Source: Sesbania bispinosa (lineage: Eukaryota > Streptophyta > Magnoliopsida > Fabales > Fabaceae). From it: DNA of 64,000 nt. The stretch lies in assembly GCA_026901365.1 (NCBI GenBank), contig QLOH01000188.1:1240001-1304000 (forward strand), read 5' to 3'. Below, piece by piece: positions 10,201-21,087 of the stretch (position 1 is its first letter; the number at the start of each line of letters is the position of its first letter). Under the pieces are notes generated by a model. It made no database searches, was not told the DNA's origin, and saw nothing but the letters and a program-made list of their open reading frames with translations. The position numbers were made by a program, and so were the translations under genes.

Positions 10201-12378
10201 ATTTAATTCAGGCTAAGGCTAGTAATACTCAAGGAAAAGTTGTGAGCAAGATAAGCTGAGTGTATTCAAGGAATGAATGAGTTAATGGAGATTGCCATAT
10301 ATCATGAAAAGATTGTAACCCCAAATAAAACATTTTTATAAAGTAGTTCGTTTGGGATTTAATTAATTTGAGCTACCATGCTTGATTGACCTTACTTGTA
10401 ATTTGATTGATTAATCACAACAAAATTTTAGAATATGCATCAAGTGTTCTTGACTAGTAAAATTGTTTTCTTAGCAACACCTGGCTATGAATAACGATTT
10501 GGTTCTCAGCCAGACAATCTCCAATGATTTATGAATATCCAGAACCCTGCTAAGATCTAAAGTGATCTGTTGAATGTACAGTCAGTGTGGGGATTCATCA
10601 TTCATCAAGAGTGAAGACTAAGGCCCTCAGGAATGAAGTTGTGGATTTGTTGCTGATCACAAACTAGAGCCTTATGAATGCACTTTAAATAGACATATCC
10701 ACTTTTGCATTCATTTTGCTTTTCCTAGTAGTTGCTGTCCCAGTTTTTACTATTTGTGATGGATATTTCTTGGTATTCCAAATATGCCTTTAGATTCCAG
10801 TGGATGACAATTTTTATACATGGGACTCAATTCTTAATTCTGTGCTTTCTGCTTTATGGCTTCAAAAAGTAGATTTAAGCTTAGTCCTAGCCCATGATTC
10901 TTCTTTTATTGAGTAAAGTAGTCATATAGACTACCATTAATGTATGAATAAATCAACTTAGTTGAGGAGTTGCAATTTCTATTTTTACAAAAGGTGAATT
11001 GAGAAGTAAAATGTTTAAGAACAAAAATAGTAATTTTGTTCTAATCTTTGCCAGAATTTGACATTGCTTGTTGCTTTTTTTGTTATGAGGGCAGTGTTGT
11101 GACATTTTTAGTTAGCCTCATTCAATAACAATGATGTTACAATCAGGTATGAGAAGAAATATATGGAGGAGGTTCAGCTCAGGGCAGAGTCAAAGAAGAA
11201 TGTGGATAGTAAGGTAGAGCAAACTCCTGTTACAGGAGGAACTGGAAAGGCAGAAACATCAGGGAAGAATGTGAAGGGTAAATCTTCTAATTCATCCTCT
11301 ACTGAGCAAGACTTGGATACATTTCTTCTTGGAGATCTTGAAGATAGTGATGAAGCTCCAGGTATGTTGCTCAAAGTTTGTTTAGATTTCGGCGCTGAAA
11401 CATGTGGTTTAACATGCATTTTGAATTTTGTATCTTGGACCAGTGACTGAAATTTTGCACCTTATTAGGAATATGTATGTGCAAAAGCATGAGCACTTAC
11501 CATCCTTAAGATTACTGAGAATAAACTTGAATTTGAAATCTTGGGGCAGACATTGCCTTTGATGGTTAACTAAGATTTGTCTGCTGTGATTTGCTAGTGC
11601 CATGATCCTGTCATTTTGTCTCTACCTTTATAGTAGTATTGATTATATTTTCCATCTTTCAGATGATGGTGAGGGCAGCTTTGATGATGATTTTGACAAG
11701 ATTGGCAATTCTGTAAGTGTGTTTTATCTGGATCCACTTTGGGTTTCTGTTTTCTTTTCATTTAACATTCTCTAGTCACCTTAATATTGTCTGAGCACAA
11801 CTGCACAAGCAAACAGGACACTCCCTATGTGTTCGTTAAAATAAAACAAGATAATCTAAATATATGTATTGTATAAAACTGATTTTTTGGTTAGTAAATA
11901 GAAGGGTAATTCAGATAACATATTATAAAGAGGAAGAGAGGGAGGGAGGGGGGGGGGGGAGAGAGAGAGAGAGAGAGAGAGAAACTAGGGAGCAAGTGCA
12001 CTCACACACAGAAGAGAGGCAGGAAAACTAGAAGATCAGAAAGACATCATGACTTGTTAGTTGAGAAGGACATCAAAGTTTCTCAAATTTCTTAATTTCA
12101 CCTTCTCAACTAACAAGACATGATGTCCTTCTGATCTTCTATTTTTCCTGCCTCTCTTCTCTGTGTGTGAGTGCACTTGCTCCCTAGTTTCTCACTCAAA
12201 ATCATCTTATCATTTGAGAAACTTTATTTGCATAATTGACCTCCCTCAGTATTAATAGTAAATTTTAGCTGCTGGCAGTTTATATTGATAAGATGATTTT
12301 GAATTATCATTTTATGGGAACTTTCAGGATGTTGAAGATGAGAAGCATGTGAAGAAAACATCTGCTGCAACAGTTTAG
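7265..12378 (+). CDS. BSD domain-containing protein
   Basis: Six exons: 7265-7661, 7787-7890, 8751-8848, 11147-11361, 11663-11712 and 12328-12378. All junctions are GT-AG with matching phases, giving 304 residues. The N-terminus (1-90) is an Ala/Lys-rich amphipathic, probably coiled-coil region, with an Ala-rich run near 85-100. The BSD domain lies at about 148-210 and carries its signature Phe-Trp pair (F186-W187 in KERHFWKIYF). The tail is Ser/Glu-rich and ends in an acidic DDDFDK-type block. BSD domains occur in TFIIH p62, DOS2-like and synapse-associated proteins; the role of the plant single-BSD family is poorly defined. The start sits in a CT-rich leader (7127-7264), typical of a plant 5' UTR. 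Intron 3 is 2.3 kb and intron 5 holds a long hairpin. Confidence 0.92.
9420..10335. repeat. Degenerate segment duplication inside intron 3 of the BSD gene
   Basis: Bases 9420-9630 and 10125-10325 share the same order of words: caagtattt, agagctaac, 'ggtaatactcaaggaaa', 'gagtgtattcaaggaatg', 'gattgtaacc'. Between them, 9935-10120 carries three loose repeats of a 'gaacagagac...gggtgagcagtg' unit. None of it is coding. Confidence 0.6.
11940..11982. repeat. G tract and (GA)n microsatellite
   Basis: GGGA repeats pass into about ten G and then roughly a dozen GA units, directly before the intronic hairpin. Confidence 0.9.
11979..12195. other. Long near-perfect hairpin in intron 5 of the BSD gene
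   Basis: The arms 11979-12070 and 12101-12193 are reverse complements over about 92 bp, with three substitutions and one 2-base gap, around a loop of about 31 bases. A second, perfect 17-bp inverted pair lies at 12196-12212 and 12286-12302. Transcribed with the gene, the first pair would fold into one long stem. It may be a young inverted-duplication small-RNA locus or a foldback element; no clear target duplication flanks it. Confidence 0.8.
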
Positions 12379-13300
12379 GAGGCCCAGTTACTTTTGTTTG
12401 GGACTCAAATGAAAATGAAGTTTGCTGCTTGGAACTAACCGAGATATCAATGAATGTTAAAGATAAACGGTTGTAGCAGTCTTGAGTTTCAGAATGGCGG
12501 TGGCGGCCGTGGCAGTGTGTTGATTGGTGAACTGATCGGAAAAACCTTTGTTATTGTTTATTGTTTACCTTAGTACCCTATATAGTGGCTGATTAACTTG
12601 TTAGATAAAAAGTTGGTGATGAGCCCTGCGCTTGCCTTGTACAGTTATCCTTATTTGTTGATGTTACTTAATTCTTATATGATGTTTTACTCAGCGAATA
12701 ACACAAGCATATTGATCATCGGGCTTGTTAGTTGTTAAGTTGGTATTGTGAATAGGGCAAAAGGGTGTTCAATTTCGGAACTATTTTTGGATTATCAGAC
12801 ATATTGTCACATTATCATTTTTGGTTCAAGGTTAAAAAGAATGTTTTAGTAATTTGTTATTGTGTTAATGCAATATTTTAGGAGGGAAAAAAAATTCTTA
12901 CAGAGGTGTGTATATTTTAAATTCATTGGAGAGTGACACGTGTAATCTGGTGGTAGACTTTTCTTATATTGTATAGATAATAAATAGATAGATTTCATTT
13001 TTTGTAGAAAAGTCCATTCACCATTCTTCTATTAGTAATTAACTTTTGTTTGGCACCAAATCTTAGTAGACTTTTCAACAATCATTTACATTTGATGTCA
13101 ATAACCAAGCGGTGTTATTTCTCATACAGCGGTATTATTTCTTTTATTTGATGGGCATTCGATTTGGAAAAATAAGAGTAATTTCACAGATTGCAATTTC
13201 TTTTTCTTTTTTTTTTTTTTTCCTTCAGTGCATACCTTGGCTTCCCATTCCCTACTGCAACACTTTTGGCACCTGATCACTTGCTTGAATCTCGCGTTTA
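12379..13300. other. 3' UTR of the BSD gene and intergenic DNA
   Basis: The first few hundred bases after the stop look like a 3' UTR (TG-rich, with AT-rich possible poly(A) signals to about 12700). After that I see no gene. The motif GAGAGTGACACGTGTA at 12929-12944 with its downstream bases matches, inverted, the sequence at about 3637-3672; it contains a CACGTG core. Confidence 0.5.
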
Positions 13301-13320
13301 ATCTCTGACCACTTTCTCGG

Positions 13321-13597
13321 GTCCTATTTATAAGATAATGTTTGAAACTTTTTCTTAGTCATATTTATAAGATAGTATGTAAATCTAGAAGCATTTATTG
13401 TTTTTTTCTCATATTTATCCTTTTTGACCATTAAAGGTTTTAATGTGACACAATGAACATGGTAGTGAAGTTTAATTTTATATAGGGGTAAACACCTAAT
13501 CTTATAGAGTAATTTCTTGAAAATCAACACATTAATCACTTTTCCTAATATGTGTGTGTTTTGTCTGAATTGTCTTATAAATAGGACCATATGGAGT
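13321..13597. mobile_element. Stowaway-like MITE with worn ends
   Basis: GTCCTATTTATAAGAtaatg at 13321 is mirrored by TTATAAATAGGAC ending at 13587, followed by CATATGGAGTA, which resembles the CTCCNNNNGGTCC end common in Stowaway elements. The left outer bases are changed, so the exact boundary is unsure. Non-coding. Confidence 0.6.
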
Positions 13598-13775
13598 ATA
13601 TCGGATGTTCAAAACTTCATTCTTTACATCATTAATAGTTGTAAAAATAGCTAGGAAATAGCTGTGGAACTTCCTATCTATTTCATAGCTATACCGCAGC
13701 TATTCCATAGCTATTTCACAACTAGTCTCTAGTTATTTTTGTAGCTATTTTGGAATTGTTCTAGTTATTAGATAG

Positions 13776-13939
13776 TGTTTGAGGATGTATATGTTGTATG
13801 CGATTCTGCAACACTTGAGTATGTTAAGGAATTAAGCTCAAAACGTAAAGCAATTAAAGAGTCTATTAACGACGACAGCTTCATTACAGAAGCTATTGGA
13901 AAAGAAATGGCTGGAGGGTTGAAATCTCGCTATGAACAT
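13776..13939 (+). pseudogene. Isolated exon resembling BRO1-domain proteins (BROX-like)
   Basis: A single open block of about 54 codons runs from an acceptor-like TTAGATAG to a donor-like GTAAAT. Its peptide includes LEYVKELSSKRKAIKESI and DDSFITEAIGKEMAGGL. From memory of the family this resembles an internal exon of plant endosomal BRO1-like proteins. No other exon of such a gene is seen nearby, so it is probably a captured or leftover exon. The preceding 130 bases (13640-13770) are full of TAGCTAT-type words in both orientations, which looks like an element terminus. Confidence 0.45.
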
Positions 13940-14204
13940 GTAAATGTGTATGTTGTCAGTATGAGCCCCTTTACTTCCATCATTACTACTTTTTGCCAAT
14001 TGTTACCTCGGTCACTCTAAAGAGAAACAAAATGAGATATGAATCTATAGTACACTTTAACTTATAAATTTCTCGACACATACAAAACATATATAATATA
14101 TATTTTTACAAAAGCAAATGATGATTAATTAAAATATATCCTATACTAAAACGAAGAGAAATTGTTATAATGAATGAGGTAAATAATTGAACTAATTGTC
14201 TCTG

Positions 14205-14444
14205 TGCTGAAAACCTCTACCATTGCTTACAGAAGAAAAGAGCAAGAAGAATTGGAATGTAAATTTTCTGATTGATACTAAAACTGAAAAGAAGTACAAT
14301 ATATATACAGAGAGCTAAGCTAACTATATTCTAACAGATTCTAACTAATTCTAAGAAAACAGAAAATAGAAATTGTTTACAAAACAGTTTAACTAACTGT
14401 GCTAACAGAGACTGTTTTACAAAACAGTTTAACTAACTTCAACA
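14205..14444 (-). repeat. 3' LTR of the copia element
   Basis: About 240 bp, with ends TGTTGAAG and TTTTCAGCA on the minus strand. It carries about 39 extra bases relative to its partner, a second copy of the 'ttacaaaacagtttaacta' word, so the two LTRs have diverged by a local duplication as well as by substitutions. The polypurine tract lies just inside at 14445-14457 (minus strand AGCTTGAGGAGG). Confidence 0.9.
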
Positions 14445-14468
14445 CCTCCTCAAGCTGGAAAGTGTATA

Positions 14469-14855
14469 TCAAAGATTCCAAGCTTGGAAACCATGTTCTG
14501 AAAAAGGACCAGGGGATAATGGTTTGGTGAGAATATCTGCATCCGGATCAGATGATGAAACTGGGAGTAAGTGAAGAAACCCATAATGAACTTTGTCTCT
14601 TACTACATGACAATCTAACTCTATGTGCTTTGTCCTCTCATGAAACACTGGGTTAGAAGCAATGTGAATAGCTGACCTATTGTCACAATAAAGAACAATG
14701 GGTTTGGACACAAAAAGTTGGAAGTCTTTCAACAAGTAAGTCAACCATTGAGCCTCACAAGTGGCATGAGCAAGAACCCTGTATTCAGCTTCAGAAGAAG
14801 ACCTTACCACGACCTGTTGCTTCTTACTTTTCCAAGAAATCAGTGCATTGCCCAA
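14469..14855 (-). pseudogene. Copia RNase H domain
   Basis: The frame is open for 128 codons and contains SSSEAEYR, LYCDNRSAIHIA, NPVFHERTKHIELDCH and VRDKV, in the order of copia RNase H. The acidic residues of SEAEY and CDN are kept. It is in frame with the upstream reverse transcriptase except for a TAG at 14901-14903 in place of the family's Trp in the DSDWG motif. Confidence 0.9.
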
Positions 14856-14900
14856 GAAGAACCAGAAACCACTAATTGATCTTGTAACAGGACAAGATCC

Positions 14901-15860
14901 CTAATCAGAGTCACTAAAACCAGTCAACTTCAAGTTGGATAAGGTAGGAAAGAACAAGCCTTTTGCTGGAGAAGACTTGATATACTTGAGAACTCGAAGT
15001 GCTGCTTGGTAGTGAATATCAGTGGGACAGTCAAGAAATTGACTCAATTGTCCTACTGAAAAAGAAATATCTGGCCTATTACTAGTAAGATACAACAATT
15101 TTCCAACCAATCTTCTATAGGATGTAACATCAGAGAAGGGATTCCCAAGTTCTTTGTGTAATTTCAGAGAGGGATCCATAGGAGTACTAACAGGTTTTGA
15201 TGCAAGAAGACCTATATCAGACAAAAGATCCAATGCATATTTCCTCTGATGAAAAACAATCCCTTCAGTAGATCTTGCAATCTCAAAGCCTAAGAAAAAC
15301 TTCAAATTTCCAAGGTCTGTGATGCTGAATTTTTCATGTAGAATTTGTTTCACAGTGGATATTTCTGTCAAGTCATTCCCTGCAATTAAAAAATCATCAA
15401 CATAAACCAAGATTGTAGTAAATAAAGAGCAATGTGACTTAGTGAACAGTGAATAATCTGCCTTGGACTGAGTATAACCAGAAGCAATTAAAGTCTCAGT
15501 CAATTTCTCATTTCACTGTCTACTGGCTTGCTTCAAGCCATAAAGAGACTTCCTTAACTTGCAAACAAGATTGGAATTGGGTACTTTAAGTCCAGGGGGA
15601 GGTTCCATATAAACTTCTTCCTTTAAATTACCATGCAAGAAAGCAGTGTTAACATCAAGTTGATGTAGATACCCCTTATTGGCAGGAACAAGAGAAAGCA
15701 AAGTTTTGATTGTGGTCAACTTCACTATTGGGCTGAAAGTTTCCAAGTAATCTATCCCAACAGTCTGCGTGTACCCTTTGGCCACTAGTCGTGCCTTATA
15801 CCTCTCTATGGACCCATCTGCAAGATGTTTGATCTTGAATACCCATTTACAACCTATTAG
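14901..15860 (-). pseudogene. Copia reverse transcriptase, 3' part
   Basis: Starts at the insertion junction with GCKWVFKIKH, then LDVNTAFLHGNL, SLYGLKQASRQ, the catalytic ILVYVDDFLIAGN and LGFEIARS. Stops replace Trp codons at 15513-15515 (TGG to TGA, after ASRQ) and 14901-14903 (TGG to TAG). Both are G-to-A changes on the coding strand. The 5' remainder of the domain is beyond the gypsy insertion at 25373 and up. Confidence 0.92.
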
Positions 15861-16586
15861 TGTAACATCCTAAATTTTATTAAGTAAAATATTAATTAAA
15901 TTAAATAAATGAGTAGAGAAAACAATTAATTAAATAGATGAATAAATAATAGGATTAATATTATTAGTTTTATTCATAAAGCTACTTCATTTTAAAAAGA
16001 AGATAGGGGGGTTGAGAGTGGGCCCAAGCCCAATTAGGCATTCTAGTAAGGAGGGGTTATCAGTTCACCCAAATCCTTATTCGTATTATCGTTAGAGAGC
16101 GAAACGCTAAGGAGGGGAGAAACTGAGTCTCAAGAGGGGATTGCTGCAGAGTGAGCATCAAGAACCAAGAAAGGGACTTCCTTGCGGTTAATCGATCTTC
16201 GCTTAAGGTACGATGGGGGAGAGGGTACTGCTTGTATATGCATGCAGGGGTGCTTGGGTAGTAATCTAAGAGTATGAATTCATATTGATAAATGATGTAT
16301 TGAATATAGATGATGAAAACCTATGATTGATGAGTAGTTTTATGATTCTTGATGAATATTGAGTGGATTGATTGAGAATAATGAGAATAGCGAAAAGGGG
16401 TTAATAAAGGGTTGATGATTTGGGGTTTTGATGGGAAAACCATGTAAACTGTTAAGGATTGATGCTTATGATGAGTTTTGATGAATATAATCTACTATAA
16501 TTGATGTTTTAGCAAAGAGGAGTGATTAAAGATTGATCAGAGTGATTTAGAAGCGTTAGAAATCGTGCGAACTGTGATATGCGTCG

Positions 16587-16850
16587 CGGGTAATCGATTA
16601 CCAGGGGTGGTAATCGATTACCAGTGTGTTCTGGGCAACCCAGAAGTGCTGTTTGTTCGCTGGTAATTGATTACAGGATTGTGGTAACCGATTACCAGAG
16701 AGATTGCTTGCAGGTAATCGATTACAGGGATGTTGTAATCGATTGCCAGTGTGTTTGCTTGCAGGTAATCGATTACAAGGTGGTTGTAATCGATTACCAG
16801 AGACCTTGTTTGCAGGTAATCGATTACTAGAGGTTGGTAATCGATTACCA
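16587..16850. repeat. Palindrome array, about 10 copies of GGTAATCGATTACC or near variants
   Basis: Perfect or one-to-two-base variant copies start near 16588, 16609, 16662, 16683, 16713, 16735, 16763, 16785, 16815 and 16836. Several form pairs in which the outer halves (GGTAATC and GATTACC) are better kept than the inner flanks. The 3' LTR has a shorter version. Confidence 0.92.
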
Positions 16851-16929
16851 GAGTGGATTTTGAGATCCTGAGTGCTTGATGATGATCGGTGTTGTGTGAT
16901 GATGCTTTATAATGATTATGGTGTTGATG

Positions 16930-17175
16930 ATTGATGCATGATGATGGTGTTTATGATGATAGTGTATATCACTTTATGATGATGATGATGTTTATGATAA
17001 TAGTGTATATCACTTATGATGATGATGTAATGATGATAGTGTATATCACTTTATGATGATGATGTTAGTGATGATAGTGTATATCACTTTATGATGATGA
17101 TGTTTAATGATGAGCATGATGATGCATGATGATGATGATGATAATGATGACGGTGTATATCACCTTGTGATGATG
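16930..17175. repeat. Tandem GATGATAGTGTATATCAC repeats in the 5' LTR
   Basis: Five copies of an imperfect unit of about 40 bases: GTGTATATCAC followed by a variable (GAT)n stretch. GTGTATATCAC is itself partly palindromic (GTGATATAC/GTGTATATCAC). Confidence 0.85.
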
Positions 17176-17187
17176 ATTTTACCTACG

Positions 17188-17470
17188 TTGTGCGGGCCCA
17201 TAGAGGGGGTATAACTTAGGAGAGATGCCTTGAGCATATGTGATGAGACCTGAATTGTGCGTGCCCATAGAGGGGGTACAATTCGGGAGGTGAATTGCGT
17301 TGTGCGGGCCCATAGAGATGGTACAACTCAGGGGACCATGATGGGGCGTTCGATGCACGGGCCCATAGAGGGGGTGCAACCTAGGGATGATTTTTACTGG
17401 ACCATAGAGGGGGTGCAACCTAGGGTCGAATGTCGTTGTGCGGGCCCATAGAGGGGGTACAACCTATCAG
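17188..17470. repeat. Tandem GGGCCCATAGAGGGGGT repeats in the 5' LTR
   Basis: Six copies of TTGTGCGGGCCCATAGAG followed by GGGGTACAAC or a variant. The TTGT and ACAA ends of each unit are complementary. The 3' LTR has five copies, so one unit was gained or lost after insertion. Confidence 0.9.
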
Positions 17471-18344
17471 ATTGTGTGTGGTGACACCGGTAGACTATCT
17501 TGGTACTAACTAGAGTGATTGATGAGGTGCACCCATTGTGCGGAGTTCCAAGTCATGATCTTTGGGAGGTGATGTTGATGAGTTTTGGTGCATATGATGA
17601 TGCGTTATACTGAATGATGAAATTGAGTTATATAATGATATTGATGAGTTTTGGTGCTTATGATGATGGATGTATATACATGAGATATATTTGATGATGA
17701 AACTGAGTTAAATAAAGATGCTATGAGTATTATGTATGAAAATAGAGTATGTGATTCCTTTGGTGATTGATGGTATGAGATTTATATGATGATATAGATG
17801 AATAGTTATAGGTTGATTTATAGATGATTATTATCTGAGGAATTATGTGATGTTTGGGTATGTGGTGTGGAGAATGATGATGTTATTTATATGTGGGTGA
17901 GGATAGGGTAGCCTCCTATGTGTATGTATGAGTAGTATTCTTTTCCTCACCGTTATACTGTGGATATTTTTACAGGTGATGATGATGACACGACTGGTGT
18001 CGAGTTTTGATTAAAGGGAGTGTGCTCTGGTATATGTGACATCAGGGCATAATTTTGGGGGTTCTTTCTTTATGTTTCTAGTTAGGAAGGTTTTTTGTAA
18101 ACTGTTTTGGATGCCCTGCACGACAAGTAGGATGTTTAGTTACTTTTATATTTTTGGAGATTTCGCTGCTTGAGTATTTGAATACCTTTGAGTTATATTT
18201 TATTTTAATTAAGTTGTTTTTGAAACAATGAGGTTTTTAATTAAGAAGTTATGTGAACCTTTTACCCATTGTGGGACGTTACCTTTTCTACACTTCGATT
18301 TATTAAACGTATAAGAGCTTGGGGTAGAAGGGTGTCACATTAGT

Positions 18345-18356
18345 TGGTATCAGAGC
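18345..18356 (+). other. Primer binding site of the gypsy element
   Basis: TGGTATCAGAGC, complementary to the 3' end of plant initiator Met-tRNA, five bases after the 5' LTR end. Confidence 0.9.
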
Positions 18357-18525
18357 AGGTCGGTTCACCGACCTTGAGTTATGAGTTTACTATGCTTCTG
18401 AGGTGTTAATCTGATTGATTGCTTGAGTGAATTGTGTTGCTTTGGCTTAATTGTTTGTTTGATTTCTTTACTTTTCCGCTTTACCTAGTATGTTTGCTTA
18501 CCCTTTCTTTGATACAGAAAGAGTA

Positions 18526-19566
18526 ATGGCTGGGGGTAGGAATGATCGAGCGATGGCCGATGCCTTAATGGCTATAGCATAGGCTGTTGGCAACCTTAAC
18601 CAACATCACGAGACGGATTGGCTTGCACGGTTCCAGAGGAACCATCCACCTACATTCCGTGGGGGTTATGACCCCGATGGTGCTGCCGATTGGATATATG
18701 AAATCGAGAAGATCTTCAGAGCGATGGACTGCCCTATGCTACAGAAGGTGACGTTAGCAGCATTCATGTTATTAGGGGATGCCGGCTTCTGGTGGCAGAG
18801 CACCTGACAGAGGATGATCGATGAGGGCACAACGCTGAGCTGGGATAACTTCAAGAGGTTATTCCTGGAGAAGTACTTCCCACATGATGTGTGCAACAAG
18901 AAGCAAATAGAGTTCCTGGATTTAAAGCAAGGGGATGACACCGTGGCAGACTACGCATCAAAGTTTGAAGCACTAGTACGATTCTGCCCGACATATGAAG
19001 GAGTTGCTAATGAAGAATCAAAGTGCGTCAAGTTTCTCAGCGGCCTTCGTCCTGAGATTAAACAAGTATTCAACTATCAAGGGATAACGCGCTTTCACGA
19101 GCTGGTGAACAAGTGCAGAATTTATTATGAAGACAACCGGGCAAAGTCGGCACATTACAAGAGTGGAGGGCCTTTGAGGAATCAGAACAAGTTCCAAGTG
19201 ACTAACAAGGGCAAGCCATATTCTCGTGCAACGGGAAATCCCAAGATTGGAAGTGGCAGTGAAGGTACGGTGCAAAAGAAGAATTAGGCTCCAGCTGCTG
19301 GTCAAGCGTCAAAAGGAGGGAGTGTTGGTTCTACCACTCCTATTACTTGCTTCAAATGCGGAAAGGAGGGTCATCGAGCAAACCGATGTGGAGATAGAGA
19401 GGTCACCTGTTACATCTGTCAGGAGAAAGGACATATTTCTCGTGACTGTCCTCAAAAGACACAAGGAACGATAGCGGCAAGTGGAGATGCCAGTGGAAGC
19501 GCCAGTAAACTTAAGGCTACTGGGAGAGTCTTTGCCTTGAGTGGTACTGAAGCTGCTCAATCCTAG
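18526..19566 (+). pseudogene. Gypsy gag with two CCHC zinc knuckles, broken by four stops
   Basis: Starts at ATG 18526. The frame carries the retrotransposon gag core (TLAAFMLLGDAGFWW, WDNFKRLFLEKYFP, LRPEIKQVF) and two knuckles, CFKCGKEGHRANRC and CYICQEKGHISRDC (about 19350-19450). In-frame stops are at 18580-18582 (TAG), 18805-18807 (TGA), 19285-19287 (TAG) and 19564-19566 (TAG). There is no frameshift between them, so the same frame runs on into protease. Gag would package element RNA; this copy cannot make it whole. Confidence 0.93.
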
Positions 19567-21087
19567 GACTTGATCCAAGGTACTGGTTACATTGCGGGTA
19601 ATCCTTTAGTTATTTTATTTGATTCTGGTGCGACTCATTCTTTTATATCACATGCTTATGTGTCTAAGTTAAAATTGCCTATGTCTTCCTTGCCTTTTGT
19701 ATTGAGTGTGGAAACGCCAGCTAGTGGGTCAGTTTCTACTTCAAATGTGTGCTTAAACTGTTCTGTTTCTATTAATGATAGAAAATTCCTAGTTGATTTG
19801 ATTTGCTTACCTCTAAGTCAACTAGACGTTATTTTGGGAATGAACTGGTTATCTTCCAATCATGTCCTATTAAACTGTGCTGATAAAACTATCATGTTTG
19901 GTCACCCTGTTGAGAGTAAGAATAAGGACTTTATGACTGCCAATCAGGTAAAGGCGTCTCTAAGGGAAGATGCCCAGGTTTACATGCTTTTAGCTTCCTT
20001 GAAATCTGATAGTAGAACTTTTGTGAGTGAGATACCTGTAGTGTGTGAGTACCCTGAAGTGTTTGCAGATAATGTGTCTAGTCTACCACCGGAGAGAGAG
20101 ATAGAGTTTTCTATAGACTTAGTACCGGGGACGGGACCGATTTCAACTACACCTTATAGGATGTCACTCATAGAGTTAGCAGAACTTAAGAAGCAATTAG
20201 AAGATTTGTTAGAGAAGAAGTTTGTAAGGCCTAGTGTGTCACCCTGGGGAGCGCCTGTCTTGTTTGTTAAGAAGAAGGATGGTAGCATGAGGTTATGTAC
20301 AGATTACCGCCAGCTGAATAAGGTAACCATTAAGAATAGATATCCTTTGCCTAGGATAGATGATTTGATGGATCAGCTAGTGGGGGCATGTGTGTTTAGC
20401 AAGATAGACCTTAGATCGGGCTATCATCAGATTAGAGTTAAGGAAGAGGATATACCTAAGACAACTTTTAGAACTAGGTATGGACACTATGAATATCTGG
20501 TAATGCCTTTCGGTGTGACGAATGCTCCTGCAATTTTTATGGATTACATGAATAGGATTTTTCACCCTTATTTGGATAAATTCGTAGTTGTCTTCATAGA
20601 TGATATACTAATTTATTCCAAAACTAAAGAGGAGCATGAGGAACATTTAAAGGCAGTACTTCAGGTTCTTAAGGATAAACAACTATATGCTAAGATGTCC
20701 AAGTGTGAGTTCTGGTTAGAAGAAGTAAGTTTCTTAGGCCATGTGATTTCTAAGGGAGGTATAGGCGTAGATCCTTCTAAGGTAGAAGTTGTGCTTAAGT
20801 GGGAGGCTCCTAAGTCAATAAGTGAGATTAGAAGTTTCCTTGGGTTGGCTGGGTACTATAGGAGATTCATAGAAGGGTTTTCTAAGTTAGCTTTGCCTTT
20901 GACTGAGTTGACTAGGAAAGGAGTTGCCTTTGTGTGGAATAATAAGTGCGAGACTAGTTTCCAAACCCTTAAGGAGAAGTTGACTAGTGCACCAGTGTTA
21001 GTGTTTCCTGACCTTAGCAAATCCTTTGTAGTATATTGTGATGCCTCTAAGATGGGTTTAGGTGGGGGTGTTGATGCAAGGGGGTAA
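19567..21087 (+). pseudogene. Gypsy protease and reverse transcriptase, start of RNase H
   Basis: Aspartic protease motif LFDSGATHSFIS near 19615-19650. Reverse transcriptase follows with VLFVKKKDGSMRLCTDYRQL, RIDDLMDQL, SKIDLRSGYHQI and the catalytic block VVFIDDILIYSK (a FIDD variant). RNase H begins with VYCDASKMGLGG, then a frameshift falls in the G run at about 21061-21068. Domain content and length are otherwise normal for the family. Confidence 0.95.

Larger units (their letters stand above)
15861..18339 (+). repeat. 5' LTR of the gypsy element
   Basis: 2,479 bp with TG...CA ends. It contains three internal arrays: GGTAATCGATTACC palindromes (16587-16850), a GATGATAGTGTATATCAC unit (about 16930-17170) and a GGGCCCATAGAGGGGGT unit (17188-17470). 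A direct copy is at 22970-25372. Confidence 0.95.

Noticed and set aside
11163..11450. Reading exon 4 of the BSD gene on past 11361
   Set aside because: A good donor (CCAG/GTATGT) at 11361 and in-phase exon 5 at 11663 explain the end; the extra residues are intron.
16587..16850. CRISPR-like spaced palindromes
   Set aside because: Plant retrotransposon LTR context, variable spacing, shared spacers in the second LTR and no cas genes.
16624..17451. Open frames in the LTR repeats, such as repeats of VIDY or HPLYGP
   Set aside because: They arise from tandem repeats whose unit length is close to a multiple of three; the same occurs in the other LTR, and there is no coding signal.
18666..19305. 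Minus-strand frames across gypsy gag
   Set aside because: Antisense shadows of the gag-pol frame.
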